Source of the DNA: JAGVSV01 sp040766135 | GTDB taxonomy: Bacteria > Bacillota > Clostridia > Christensenellales > Aristaeellaceae | Length of the DNA stretch: 41,707 nt | Assembly: GCA_040766135.1 (NCBI GenBank) | Contig: JAXGRA010000017.1 | Coordinates: 1 to 41,707 of the forward strand | Reading direction: 5' to 3' | Part shown: piece after piece, positions 30,430 through 38,612 of the stretch | Layout: each line of letters starts with the position of its first letter | Position numbering within the stretch: the first letter of the stretch is position 1 | The notes under the pieces: model-generated | Told to the model about the DNA's origin: nothing | Seen by the model: only the letters and a program-made list of their open reading frames with translations | Database searches by the model: none | Made by a program: the position numbers and the translations under genes

Positions 30430-31575
30430 ATGAGCCATGCTGTCCGTTTTGAATTAATCAAACGCTGCGCCCAATCCGGTGCGCGGCTTGGGGTGCTGCA
30501 TACGCCGCATGGCGATATCCCTACGCCTATCTATATGCCCGTGGGCACGCAGGCCACAGTCAAGGCCATGACATCCCGCGAGATGCATGAGATCGGCACG
30601 CATATATTGCTAAGCAATACTTATCATCTGCATCTGCGCCCCGGTGAAAAGTTGGTGGAAAAAGCGGGCGGCCTGCACAAGTTTATGGATTGGAACAAGC
30701 CCATTCTGACGGACAGCGGCGGGTTTCAGGTGTTTTCGCTGGCTGATATGCGCAAGATTACCGAGGACGGCGTTACCTTCCGCAGCCACCTGGACGGTAG
30801 CAGCCTGTTCATGTCGCCGGAAAGCAATGTTGACATCCAGCAGGCGCTGGGCGCGGACATTGCCATGGTGCTGGATGTGTGCTCGGCTTATCCGTGCAGC
30901 GAAGAAGATGCGCGAGAGGCCATGCACCGCACCCACCGCTGGGCGCTGCGTGCCAAGCGCGCGCATACGCGCCCGGATCAATCGTTGTTTGGCATTGTAC
31001 AGGGGGCATTCAGCAAAACACTGCGCATAGAAAGCGTCAAGACGCTTTCGGACATGGACTTTGCGGGTCTGGGCATCGGCGGATTATCTGTGGGCGAGCC
31101 CAAGGACATCATGTACGATATTTTGGACGCCATTCAGCCCCATTTGCCGGAAGATAAACCCCGGTACCTAATGGGCGTGGGCACAGCAGATTGCCTGCTG
31201 GAGGGGGTATTGCGCGGCATTGATATGTTTGACTGCGTGCTGGCTACGCGCGTGGCGCGCAACGGCACCGCGCTTACCCGCGCAGGGCGTCTGGTGGTGC
31301 GCAACGCGCAGTATGCCGAGGACTTTGCGCCCATTGAGGAAGGGTGCGATTGTTATGCCTGCACGCACCACACGCGCGCCTACATCCGCCATCTGATCAA
31401 AGCCAACGAGATTACTGGTGCCCGCCTGGTGACCATCCACAACCTGCGCTTCCTTTTGCGCCTGATGGAGGAAGTGCGCGATGCCATCCTGCATGACCGG
31501 TTGTTGGATTATCGCCGGGAGTTCTATCAGCAATTTGACCCTTCCGCGGCCTTTAACCGCGGCCCGGAGGTATAA
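30430..31575 (+). CDS. tgt: tRNA-guanine transglycosylase
   Basis: 381 residues from the ATG at 30430 (MSHAVRFELIKR), two bases after the previous stop. It exchanges guanine 34 of GUN-anticodon tRNAs for a queuine precursor. Visible: TPIYMPVGTQATVKAMTSRE, LSNTYHLHLRPGE, ILTDSGGFQVFSLADMRKI (Asp general base), GIGGLSVGEPKDIMYD, FDCVLATRVARNGTALTRAG (catalytic Asp in FDC) and the zinc ligands CDCYACTHHTRAYIRHL. Full length. No queA or queuosine synthesis genes are in the window; a QueG relative at 3625 is probably unrelated. Confidence 0.97.
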   Translation: MSHAVRFELIKRCAQSGARLGVLHTPHGDIPTPIYMPVGTQATVKAMTSREMHEIGTHILLSNTYHLHLRPGEKLVEKAGGLHKFMDWNKPILTDSGGFQVFSLADMRKITEDGVTFRSHLDGSSLFMSPESNVDIQQALGADIAMVLDVCSAYPCSEEDAREAMHRTHRWALRAKRAHTRPDQSLFGIVQGAFSKTLRIESVKTLSDMDFAGLGIGGLSVGEPKDIMYDILDAIQPHLPEDKPRYLMGVGTADCLLEGVLRGIDMFDCVLATRVARNGTALTRAGRLVVRNAQYAEDFAPIEEGCDCYACTHHTRAYIRHLIKANEITGARLVTIHNLRFLLRLMEEVRDAILHDRLLDYRREFYQQFDPSAAFNRGPEV

Positions 31576-32420
31576 TGCCTGCAAACGTACACTTAGCATT
31601 GGATCGCGTTACCTATCAATATGACCAGGGCGGCAAGACCGCAGTAAAGGACGTTACCCTGTCCATTGGACGGGGTGAGTTTGTAGCGCTGCTTGGGCAC
31701 AATGGCTCGGGCAAGTCTACCATCGCCAAACTGCTCAACGGCCTGTACACGCCCACCAAGGGCACCGTGCGGGTGAGCGGCATGGACACCAGCGATAGCA
31801 AGCTGATATGGGAAATCCGCCGCCGCGCCGGTATGGTGTTTCAGAACCCGGATAATCAGATCGTGGCCACCCGGGTGCGTGATGATGTGGCGTTTGGCCT
31901 GGAAAACATTGGCGTGCCCAGCGACGAAATGCCGGGCAGGATTGACCAGGCATTATCCGATGTCGGCATGACTGCCTTTGCTGACAGGGCGCCGCATCTG
32001 TTATCCGGCGGGCAAAAGCAGCGCGTGGCCATTGCAGGTATTTTGGCCATGCAGCCCGAGGCACTTATTTTGGACGAGGCCACGGCCATGCTCGATCCGT
32101 CCGGTCGCAAGGATGTGCTGGACACCGTCAAGCGCCTGAATAGTGAGCTGGGCATTACGGTGGTGTGGATCACGCACTTTATGGAAGAAGCCACCCAGGC
32201 CGACCGCGTGGTCGTCATGCACGAGGGCACCATTGTTATGGACGGCACGCCGCGTCAGGTGTTTGGCCAGACCAAGACCATCCGGGCCTATCGGCTGGAT
32301 GTGCCGCCCATGACCAGCCTGGCTGAAAACCTGCGCGAGCGGGGCATTCCTTTTTCCGAGGATGTGCTGTCGGTCAACGATATGATGACGGAGGTATTGC
32401 GCCTTGCCCATCGTGCTTGA
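31575..32420 (+). CDS. ecfA1: ECF transporter ATPase A1
   Basis: 281 residues. Its ATG overlaps the tgt stop (TAATG). ABC ATPase with Walker A GHNGSGKST, the Q-loop MVFQNPDNQIVATRVRDDVA typical of EcfA1, signature LLSGGQKQRVAIAG, Walker B ALILDEATAMLDP and the switch His in VVWITHFME. It pairs with EcfA2 and EcfT to drive uptake of vitamins or other trace substrates bound by separate S components, none of which is encoded here. Confidence 0.95.
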   Translation: MPANVHLALDRVTYQYDQGGKTAVKDVTLSIGRGEFVALLGHNGSGKSTIAKLLNGLYTPTKGTVRVSGMDTSDSKLIWEIRRRAGMVFQNPDNQIVATRVRDDVAFGLENIGVPSDEMPGRIDQALSDVGMTAFADRAPHLLSGGQKQRVAIAGILAMQPEALILDEATAMLDPSGRKDVLDTVKRLNSELGITVVWITHFMEEATQADRVVVMHEGTIVMDGTPRQVFGQTKTIRAYRLDVPPMTSLAENLRERGIPFSEDVLSVNDMMTEVLRLAHRA

Positions 32421-33267
32421 ACATGTAGGCCATACCTATCAGCCGGGCAGCCCTTTCCAGGCTACGGCCATACAGGATATTAACCTGACCATCCAGGATG
32501 GGGAGTTGCTGGCCCTTATTGGGCATACAGGCTCCGGCAAATCCACGCTGGCGCAGCATTTGAATGCCCTGCTGAAACCCACCACCGGGCGTGTGCTGTT
32601 GGACGGGCAGGACATCCATACCAGCGATGCCTCCCGCCGTGCGGCGCGGTTTCATGTGGGGCTGGTGTTCCAGTATCCTGAGCATCAGCTGTTTGAGGAA
32701 ACCGTGGTCAAAGATATAGGCTTTGGCCCCAAAAACATGGGGCTGTCACAGGAGGAGATTGACACGCGCGTGCGCGGCGCCATGGAGATGGTGGGCCTGT
32801 CCTACGATGAACTGGCGCACAAATCGCCCTTTGAGCTGTCCGGCGGGCAGATGCGCCGGGTGGCGCTGGCCGGGGTGCTGGCCATGCGCCCGCGCATTTT
32901 GGTGTTAGATGAGCCCACGGCGGGGCTGGATCCCCGCGCGCGGGATTATCTGCTAAAGGATGTGCAGCGCCTGCACCGCGAGGGCACAACGGTGGTCATG
33001 GTGTCGCACAGCATGGACGATGTGGCGCGCTTAGCTACCCGTGTGGTGGTGCTGGAGCAGGGAACCATTGCCATGACCGGAGCCCCGCACGAAGTGTTTT
33101 CGCAGGTGGAGCGCCTTACCCAAATGGGCTTGGATGTGCCCGCTGTCAGCCGCCTGGCGCACCAGCTGCGTGCACAGGGACTGTCCATCCCGGAATGCTA
33201 CCTGATGGGGGAAATGGCCGAAGCGCTGGAAAATCTGCTGAAAAGGGGTGGGCCGGATGTTGCGTGA
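32404..33267 (+). CDS. ecfA2: ECF transporter ATPase A2
   Basis: 287 residues from a TTG at 32404, chosen for GGAGG nine bases upstream and because the chain starts LPIVLEHVGHTYQPGSPF as EcfA2 proteins do. It overlaps ecfA1 by 17 bases. Walker A GHTGSGKST, Q-loop GLVFQYPEHQLFEETVVKDI, signature FELSGGQMRRVALAGVLAM, Walker B ILVLDEPTAGLDP, switch VMVSHSMDD. The order A1-A2-T is the standard shared ECF module. Confidence 0.95.
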   Translation: MPIVLEHVGHTYQPGSPFQATAIQDINLTIQDGELLALIGHTGSGKSTLAQHLNALLKPTTGRVLLDGQDIHTSDASRRAARFHVGLVFQYPEHQLFEETVVKDIGFGPKNMGLSQEEIDTRVRGAMEMVGLSYDELAHKSPFELSGGQMRRVALAGVLAMRPRILVLDEPTAGLDPRARDYLLKDVQRLHREGTTVVMVSHSMDDVARLATRVVVLEQGTIAMTGAPHEVFSQVERLTQMGLDVPAVSRLAHQLRAQGLSIPECYLMGEMAEALENLLKRGGPDVA

Positions 33268-34060
33268 CATTACGCTGGGGCAATATTACCCGGTGGACAG
33301 CCCCTTGCACCGGCTGGATCCGCGCACCAAGATATTGATGACCATCGGCTTTGTGGTGGCTGTGTTTCTGGTAACGCAGGTATGGGGGTATTTGGTGGTG
33401 CTGGCATTTCTGGCCTATGCCATCCACATAAGCAAGATACCGGTGAAATTGATGCTGCGTTCCCTTCGTCCGCTGCGTATTTTGTTGATATTCACCTTCG
33501 TACTCAACCTGTTCTTTGGCACAGGGGGCACGGAGCTGCTGCGCTTAGGGTTTGTGGTGATCCGATCAGAGGGGCTTAACAACGCCGTCCACTTTTCTAT
33601 GCGGCTTGTTTTTCTGGTGGTGGGCAGCAGCCTACTGACACTGACCACCGCTCCTGTTACCCTGACAGACGGCATTGAAAAATTGGCCTCGCCGCTAAAG
33701 CGCATCGGCTTTCCGGCGCATGAAATGGCCATGATGATGACCATCGCGCTGCGTTTTATCCCTACGCTGACCGAGGAAGCCGACAAAATCATGAAGGCGC
33801 AATCCGCGCGCGGTGCGGACTTTACCTCCGGCAACTTAAAGCAGCGCGCCACTGCAATGATTCCGTTGCTGGTGCCGCTGTTTGTCAGCGCCTTCCGCCG
33901 CGCGGGCGATTTGGCCATGGCCATGGAATCAAGATGCTATCACGGCGGCGAAGGCCGCACGCGCCTGCATGTGCTCAAATACCGTATGGCGGATTTTATG
34001 GCGCTGGCGGCTGTGGCGTTGCTGATTGCGTTGACGGTATTGCAGCGCAACCTGTTGTAA
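33257..34060 (+). CDS. ecfT: ECF transporter transmembrane component
   Basis: 267 residues from the ATG at 33257 (MLRDITLGQYYPVDSPLHRL), which matches the usual EcfT start and overlaps ecfA2 by 11 bases. Several membrane helices (residues about 30-60, 70-85, 105-125, 245-265). Two coupling helices carry the ATPase-contacting motifs: AQSARGADF and AMAMESRCY. It joins the two ATPases to the S component. Confidence 0.94.
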   Translation: MLRDITLGQYYPVDSPLHRLDPRTKILMTIGFVVAVFLVTQVWGYLVVLAFLAYAIHISKIPVKLMLRSLRPLRILLIFTFVLNLFFGTGGTELLRLGFVVIRSEGLNNAVHFSMRLVFLVVGSSLLTLTTAPVTLTDGIEKLASPLKRIGFPAHEMAMMMTIALRFIPTLTEEADKIMKAQSARGADFTSGNLKQRATAMIPLLVPLFVSAFRRAGDLAMAMESRCYHGGEGRTRLHVLKYRMADFMALAAVALLIALTVLQRNLL

Positions 34061-34062
34061 CC

Positions 34063-34806
34063 ATGCGTGTACTGCTGACACTGGAATATGACGGCACGGG
34101 CTATGTGGGCTGGCAGTGGCAGGAGAATGGCCTGAGCGTACAGCAGGTACTGGAACATGCTTTGTCGCGCGTGCTGGGCAGTGAAATACGGGTGGTAGGC
34201 GCCAGCCGCACCGATGCCGGGGTGCATGCGCTGGGTCAGCGCGCTCACTTTGATACCCATGGTAGTATTCCTGTGCACAAATATCCGTTGGCGCTCAACG
34301 CGCTGTTGCCGCCCGATGTGCGGGTCATACATGCTCAGCAGGTTGCCGATGATTTTCACGCGCGCTTTGATGCGCGCGGCAAGGAATATACCTATCGCAT
34401 CTGTAACCGCCGGCATGCAGGTGCGCTGACAGCGCGCTACAGTGCGCATGTGCCTGTGCCGCTGGATGACATGCGTATGCAGCAGGCGGCAGATCTGCTG
34501 GTGGGCAAGCACGACTTTCGTGCGTTTTCGGCATCAGGCGGCAGCGCCAAAACCTTTGTGCGCGAGCTGAATGAGGTAACGGTACAGCGCACGGAGGATG
34601 AGCTTTCCATCCGTGTGCGTGGCACAGCTTTTTTGTACAACATGGTACGCATCATTGCAGGCACCTTGATTGATATCGGCAAAGGCAAGTTAGACATTGA
34701 TGCCATTACCCGTGCCTATGCCACCGGCGACCGGCTGTGCCTAGGCCCCACTGCGCCCGCACATGGGCTGGAATTGACGCGCGTATTTTACGAAGGCGGG
34801 CTGTGA
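34063..34806 (+). CDS. truA: tRNA pseudouridine38-40 synthase
   Basis: 247 residues from the ATG at 34063, two bases after ecfT. It isomerises uridines 38-40 in the anticodon arm. Motifs: LLTLEYDGTGYVGWQWQENG, VVGASRTDAGVHALGQRAHF (catalytic Asp), FHARFDARGKEYTYRICN and FLYNMVRIIAGTLIDIGKGK. Last gene of the operon; the ecf-truA link is common in Bacillota. No clear terminator follows. Confidence 0.96.
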   Translation: MRVLLTLEYDGTGYVGWQWQENGLSVQQVLEHALSRVLGSEIRVVGASRTDAGVHALGQRAHFDTHGSIPVHKYPLALNALLPPDVRVIHAQQVADDFHARFDARGKEYTYRICNRRHAGALTARYSAHVPVPLDDMRMQQAADLLVGKHDFRAFSASGGSAKTFVRELNEVTVQRTEDELSIRVRGTAFLYNMVRIIAGTLIDIGKGKLDIDAITRAYATGDRLCLGPTAPAHGLELTRVFYEGGL

Positions 34807-34828
34807 TTTATACTGATTCCAAACATTA

Positions 34829-34987
34829 TTACATCGTCGTGTCGGGTCTTTTGTCTTGCAGCATCGTCGGCTGCTCGGTCAGCGTAGCGCTGCTACGCTT
34901 CCCTCGGCTGCTCCTTGCTACAAACCAAAATCCCTCTCCACTTTGGATGCAATAATGTGTTACATCAGTATTGGTTTTTACCCCAAT
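34829..34987 (-). other. Intergenic element with a 52-codon minus-strand reading frame
   Basis: The 34807-35107 gap holds no ordinary gene. On the minus strand a frame runs from a TTG (34985-34987) to TAA (34829-34831). It reads LGVKTNTDVTHYCIQSGEG, then FWFVARSSRGKRSSATLTEQ, then PTMLQDKRPDTTM. I recall very similar short hypothetical proteins from many gut Clostridia, often in intergenic places, which would make this a dispersed repeat or small RNA/mobile element rather than a local gene. There is no good ribosome binding site. The DNA holds a G+C-rich palindrome (AGCGTAGC / GCTACGCT near 34880-34900) and the direct repeat CGGCTGCTC on both sides of it. Coding status is uncertain. Confidence 0.4.
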
Positions 34988-35052
34988 ATTATGAATTGAA
35001 ATTACTAAACGAACCCGAACACATATACAGAAGCCATTTGTTTATTCCGGTC

Positions 35053-35081
35053 TTGACGATTGGGCTTGCCGCAAGGATAAT
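35053..35081 (+). promoter_or_regulatory. Promoter of the DUF4364-ispDF transcript
   Basis: TTGACG (35053-35058), 17-base spacer, GATAAT (35076-35081), 26 bases before the start codon. Confidence 0.7.
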
Positions 35082-35107
35082 GGAACCTAATGGAGGGGAG
35101 TGATCAC

Positions 35108-35650
35108 ATGACGGACTTGCCCCCGCATCGGCTTGGGATGGTCGAGAGCCGGATGATGGTGCTGCTGGCGCTGGACAAATTGGGTGCCAGCACCAATTTG
35201 CAGCTGATCGCTTTCTTTTTTGAAACCGATTTAATGAATTATTTTCAACTGCAAACTGCGCTGCATGATCTCAAGGAAAGCGGTGAGGTCAGCGCCCACG
35301 CGCTGACGGCCGATGAGGTGTTTACCATTTCGCCGCAGGGCAGCCAGGCGCTGGCTATGTTTGAGGGGCGTATTGCTCCCAGCCTGCGCACGGCGCTGGT
35401 GGAAGCTGTGCCCGGCTTTTTATCACGTACCCGCCAGCAGGCAGAGCTGCCCACCCGCATTGACCGTGACAGCGGGCAGGCGTATCGCGTCACCCTGCAG
35501 GTGGTGGAGCAAGGGACCCCTGCGCTGCAGGTGCAGGTAAGCCTACCCACGCATGAACTGGCCAAGCGTTTTGCAGATGCTTGGCCCAAACAGGCACATG
35601 CTATCTATGAGCACATTCTGCACACCCTTTCGCAGGAGGAACCCACATGA
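35108..35650 (+). CDS. DUF4364 family protein
   Basis: 180 residues from the ATG at 35108, with GGAGGGGAG seven bases upstream. The N-terminal half has the winged-helix pattern of this Clostridia family: MVLLALDKLGASTNLQLIAF, FFETDLMNYFQLQTALHDLK, and ESGEVSAHALTADEVFTISP. The C-terminal half is a small beta domain. A DNA-binding regulator role is assumed from the fold only. It overlaps ispDF by 4 bases (ATGA). Confidence 0.82.
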   Translation: MTDLPPHRLGMVESRMMVLLALDKLGASTNLQLIAFFFETDLMNYFQLQTALHDLKESGEVSAHALTADEVFTISPQGSQALAMFEGRIAPSLRTALVEAVPGFLSRTRQQAELPTRIDRDSGQAYRVTLQVVEQGTPALQVQVSLPTHELAKRFADAWPKQAHAIYEHILHTLSQEEPT

Positions 35651-36786
35651 GCGTGTGGGCCATTGTGGCCGCTGCGGGCTCCGGAACGCGCATGCAGGCG
35701 ATGGGCAACAAAACGCTGCTGCCGGTGGGCGGCGTGCCCGCCATCTGTCGGGCGGTGGCTGCCCTGCGCACTGCATGCGAGGGCATTATACTGGCCGTCA
35801 AGCCGCAGGAACAGGCGGATTTTGAAACTGCGCTGCAGGCTTGCGGGCAACACGCTGATGCCTATGCACCGGGCGGAAACACCCGGCAGGAGAGTATACG
35901 TAATGCATTGAGGCTGTTGCCTGCACAATGCGAGGTAGTGTTGGTACACGATGGCGCGCGCCCGCTGACCAGTGCTGCACTGGTTGCGCGTGTGGTGGAA
36001 GCGGCCCGAGCACATGGCAACGCCATTCCGGCCTTGCCCGTTACGGATACCATCAAGCAAGTGGCAGACGATGGCCACGCCACCACGCTGGACAGGCAGC
36101 GTTTGCGCTATGTGCAAACCCCGCAGGGGTTTCATGCGCAGGCGCTTATTGCGGCTTATGACAGCATGGGGGAGGGGCAGTTTACCGATGATGCCGCTGT
36201 GATGGAGCATGCGGGCTATACTATCCACTTTGTAGAAGGCGAGAGGAAAAACATTAAATTGACCACCGGGGAAGATGTACTCATGGCGCAGGCTTTTCTG
36301 GGCACTGGCACGCGCAGTGGCATTGGCTACGATGTGCACCGTTTGGTTGCAGGTCGTCCGCTGATTCTGTGCGGTGTGGAGGTGCCGTTTGAAAAGGGCT
36401 TGCTGGGACACAGCGATGCGGATGCAGGGGCACATGCTGTGACCGATGCGCTGTTAGGTGCAGCGGCGCTGGGGGATATTGGTACACATTTCCCGGATAC
36501 GGATCCGGCTTATCAGGGTGCTGACTCCCTGAAATTGCTGTCCCGTGCGGTGGCATTGTTAAAGCAGCATGGCTGGGTGCCGTGCAATGTAGATGTTACC
36601 CTGGTGCTGCAGCGCCCCAAATTGTTGCCGTATATCCCGCACATGCGGACAAAATTGGCGGCGGCCTGCGGCCTTGCGTTGGATTGTGTGTCGGTCAAGG
36701 CCAAAACCACCGAAGGCTTGGGCTTTGAAGGCGAGGGCGAGGGCATCAGCGCCTATGCAACGGCCACCATTGCACCTGTACAATAG
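35647..36786 (+). CDS. ispDF: Bifunctional IspD-IspF enzyme of the MEP isoprenoid pathway
   Basis: 379 residues. The IspD part (about 1-215) adds CTP to 2-C-methylerythritol 4-phosphate: VWAIVAAAGSGTRMQ, LVHDGARPLTSAAL, VTDTIKQV and YVQTPQGFHAQALI. The IspF part (about 222-379) makes the cyclodiphosphate: SGIGYDVHRL (metal-binding Asp and His), KGLLGHSDADAGAHAVTDAL, HFPDTDPAYQGADSLKLL and the end VSVKAKTTEGLGFEGEGEGI. Fusions like this skip the IspE step in gene order but not in chemistry, and suggest substrate handling within a complex. Translation is coupled to the DUF4364 gene. Confidence 0.96.
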   Translation: MSVWAIVAAAGSGTRMQAMGNKTLLPVGGVPAICRAVAALRTACEGIILAVKPQEQADFETALQACGQHADAYAPGGNTRQESIRNALRLLPAQCEVVLVHDGARPLTSAALVARVVEAARAHGNAIPALPVTDTIKQVADDGHATTLDRQRLRYVQTPQGFHAQALIAAYDSMGEGQFTDDAAVMEHAGYTIHFVEGERKNIKLTTGEDVLMAQAFLGTGTRSGIGYDVHRLVAGRPLILCGVEVPFEKGLLGHSDADAGAHAVTDALLGAAALGDIGTHFPDTDPAYQGADSLKLLSRAVALLKQHGWVPCNVDVTLVLQRPKLLPYIPHMRTKLAAACGLALDCVSVKAKTTEGLGFEGEGEGISAYATATIAPVQ

Positions 36787-36793
36787 ATTTTTC

Positions 36794-36813
36794 GCGGCTA
36801 TGCAAGCCGCTTT
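36794..36813 (+). terminator. Weak hairpin after ispDF
   Basis: GCGGCT, loop ATGCA, AGCCGC, then TTT. Six pairs, eight bases after the stop; partial termination at best. Confidence 0.4.
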
Positions 36814-36849
36814 ATGTATGTAATCCAATCGTTGGGAGGAACAAAGGTT

Positions 36850-38571
36850 ATGCTATTAGACGATAAAATATGGTTGGGCACATCGGAGGAAGGGCCGGTC
36901 ACCATGCTGCCACACCTGGCCAACCGGCATGGTCTGATTTTCGGCGCTACAGGCACCGGCAAAACTGTCACCCTGCAGGTGATGGCGGAAGCCTTCTCAC
37001 AGTTGGGTGTGCCCGTGTTTATGGCAGATGTCAAGGGCGATCTGGCCGGGCTGGTCAAGCCTGGCGAGCTGAATGAAAAAATCTCGGCCAGGCTGACTGC
37101 CTGCGGTGTGACGAATTACACCAACCGTGCCTTTCCGGTTACCTTCTGGGATGTGTTCGGTACGTCCGGGCACCCTGTGCGTGCCACGGTCTCCGAGATG
37201 GGCCCGCTGCTGCTGGCGCGCATGCTGCAGCTGAACGATACGCAGGCCGGCGTGCTGCATCTGGTATTCCGCATTGCCGATGATGAAGGCATGCTGCTGA
37301 TCGACCTGAAAGACCTGCGCGCCATGCTGGTATATGTAGGCGAAAACGCTGCAAATTACACATTGCGCTATGGTAACATCAGCAAGTCCAGCGTAGGGGC
37401 TATCCAGCGCGCTATTGCGGTGCTGGAGGATCAGGGCGGCAATCAGTTCTTTGGCGAGCCATCGCTGGACATCAACGATTGGTTTGTGCGCGATGAGAAC
37501 GGCAGCGGCATGATCAACATCTTAGCTGCCGACAAGTTATTCCTGCGCCCCAATATGTACTCGGCGTTTATGCTGTGGATGTTGGGCGAAATTTATGAGC
37601 TGCTGCCCGAGCGCGGCGACACCCAGTTGCCGCAGATGGTGTTTTTCTTTGATGAAGCGCATCTGTTGTTTGAGGATTGCCCGCGGGAGCTTCTGGAGCG
37701 TATCGAGCTGACCATCCGGCTCATCCGTTCCAAGGGCGTGGGCGTGTTTTTTATCACGCAAAATCCTGCCGACGTGCCCAGCAGTGTGCTGTCGCAGTTA
37801 GCGGCGCGCGTGCAGCATGCGCTGCGCGCTTTTACCCCGCAGGAACAGCGCGTTATCAAAACCGTGGCAGATACTTTCCGCCCCAATCCGGCATTTTCTA
37901 CGGAGCAAGCCATTTTATCTCTGGGCACCGGCGAGGCGTTGCTGTCCTTCCTGATGGAGGATGGTGCCCCCTCCGTAGTGCAGCGCGCAATGATTTTGCC
38001 GCCGCAAAGCAGCATCGGTGCTATCTCGGCCGATCTGCGGCAGACATTCTTGTCCACCAGCGACCTGTCAGGGAAGTATGACACCACCTTTGACCGCGAA
38101 AGCGCCTATGAGGTGCTGTCCGGCAAGTATGCCACCCATGGTGTGCAGGCTACAGGCGTATTGGAACTGGAGGAAGTGCCCGAGCAGCTGGAAGTGTCCA
38201 GTCGCGCTACTTTCAAGGTATTCAATCCTCAGACAGGCACTTACGAAACTCGCGAAGTGGAAATGCCTGTGCCAGCCATGCCCGCATCTGTACCGCAGGT
38301 TACACAGACGGCTGCTCCTATGCAGGCTCCTGCCGTCCAGGAACGCCCGCCGGTGCTGGTGTACAATGCCAAAACCGGCCAGTACGAGCCACAGGACTTG
38401 AAGGAATACCGCGCCCCTGCGCCGGTCAGAAAGCAGGCTGAACCCAGAAAAGAAAAGACCGTAGCTCAAAAAATGCTGGACAACTTTACCCGCTCCACAG
38501 CGTCAGGGGCTGGTTATCAAGTGGGCCGCTCCATTACGCGCAATATCTTGGGTGTATTTGGTATCAAATAA
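36850..38571 (+). CDS. HerA/DUF853-type ATPase (YjgR-like)
   Basis: 573 residues from the ATG at 36850, with GGAGGA nine bases upstream. HerA-FtsK superfamily ATPase: Walker A GATGTGKTVTLQ, then VPVFMADVKGDLAGLVKPGE (DUF853 signature), Walker B MVFFFDEAHLLFED, and VGVFFITQNPADVPSSVLSQ with the sensor region AFTPQEQRVIKTVADTFR. The C-terminal third is Pro/Ala/Gln-rich with two FKVFNPQTGTYE / VLVYNAKTGQYE-like repeats and a basic tail. No nurA nuclease or restriction partner is adjacent. The cellular role of the family is not established. Confidence 0.9.
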   Translation: MLLDDKIWLGTSEEGPVTMLPHLANRHGLIFGATGTGKTVTLQVMAEAFSQLGVPVFMADVKGDLAGLVKPGELNEKISARLTACGVTNYTNRAFPVTFWDVFGTSGHPVRATVSEMGPLLLARMLQLNDTQAGVLHLVFRIADDEGMLLIDLKDLRAMLVYVGENAANYTLRYGNISKSSVGAIQRAIAVLEDQGGNQFFGEPSLDINDWFVRDENGSGMINILAADKLFLRPNMYSAFMLWMLGEIYELLPERGDTQLPQMVFFFDEAHLLFEDCPRELLERIELTIRLIRSKGVGVFFITQNPADVPSSVLSQLAARVQHALRAFTPQEQRVIKTVADTFRPNPAFSTEQAILSLGTGEALLSFLMEDGAPSVVQRAMILPPQSSIGAISADLRQTFLSTSDLSGKYDTTFDRESAYEVLSGKYATHGVQATGVLELEEVPEQLEVSSRATFKVFNPQTGTYETREVEMPVPAMPASVPQVTQTAAPMQAPAVQERPPVLVYNAKTGQYEPQDLKEYRAPAPVRKQAEPRKEKTVAQKMLDNFTRSTASGAGYQVGRSITRNILGVFGIK

Positions 38572-38612
38572 TAGCGCCGATAGGCGTATATAACAATGTA
38601 GGAGGTATTACC

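Noticed and set aside
35605..36435. A 276-codon minus-strand frame opposite ispDF.
   Set aside because: Shadow of the conserved IspD and IspF motifs on the plus strand.
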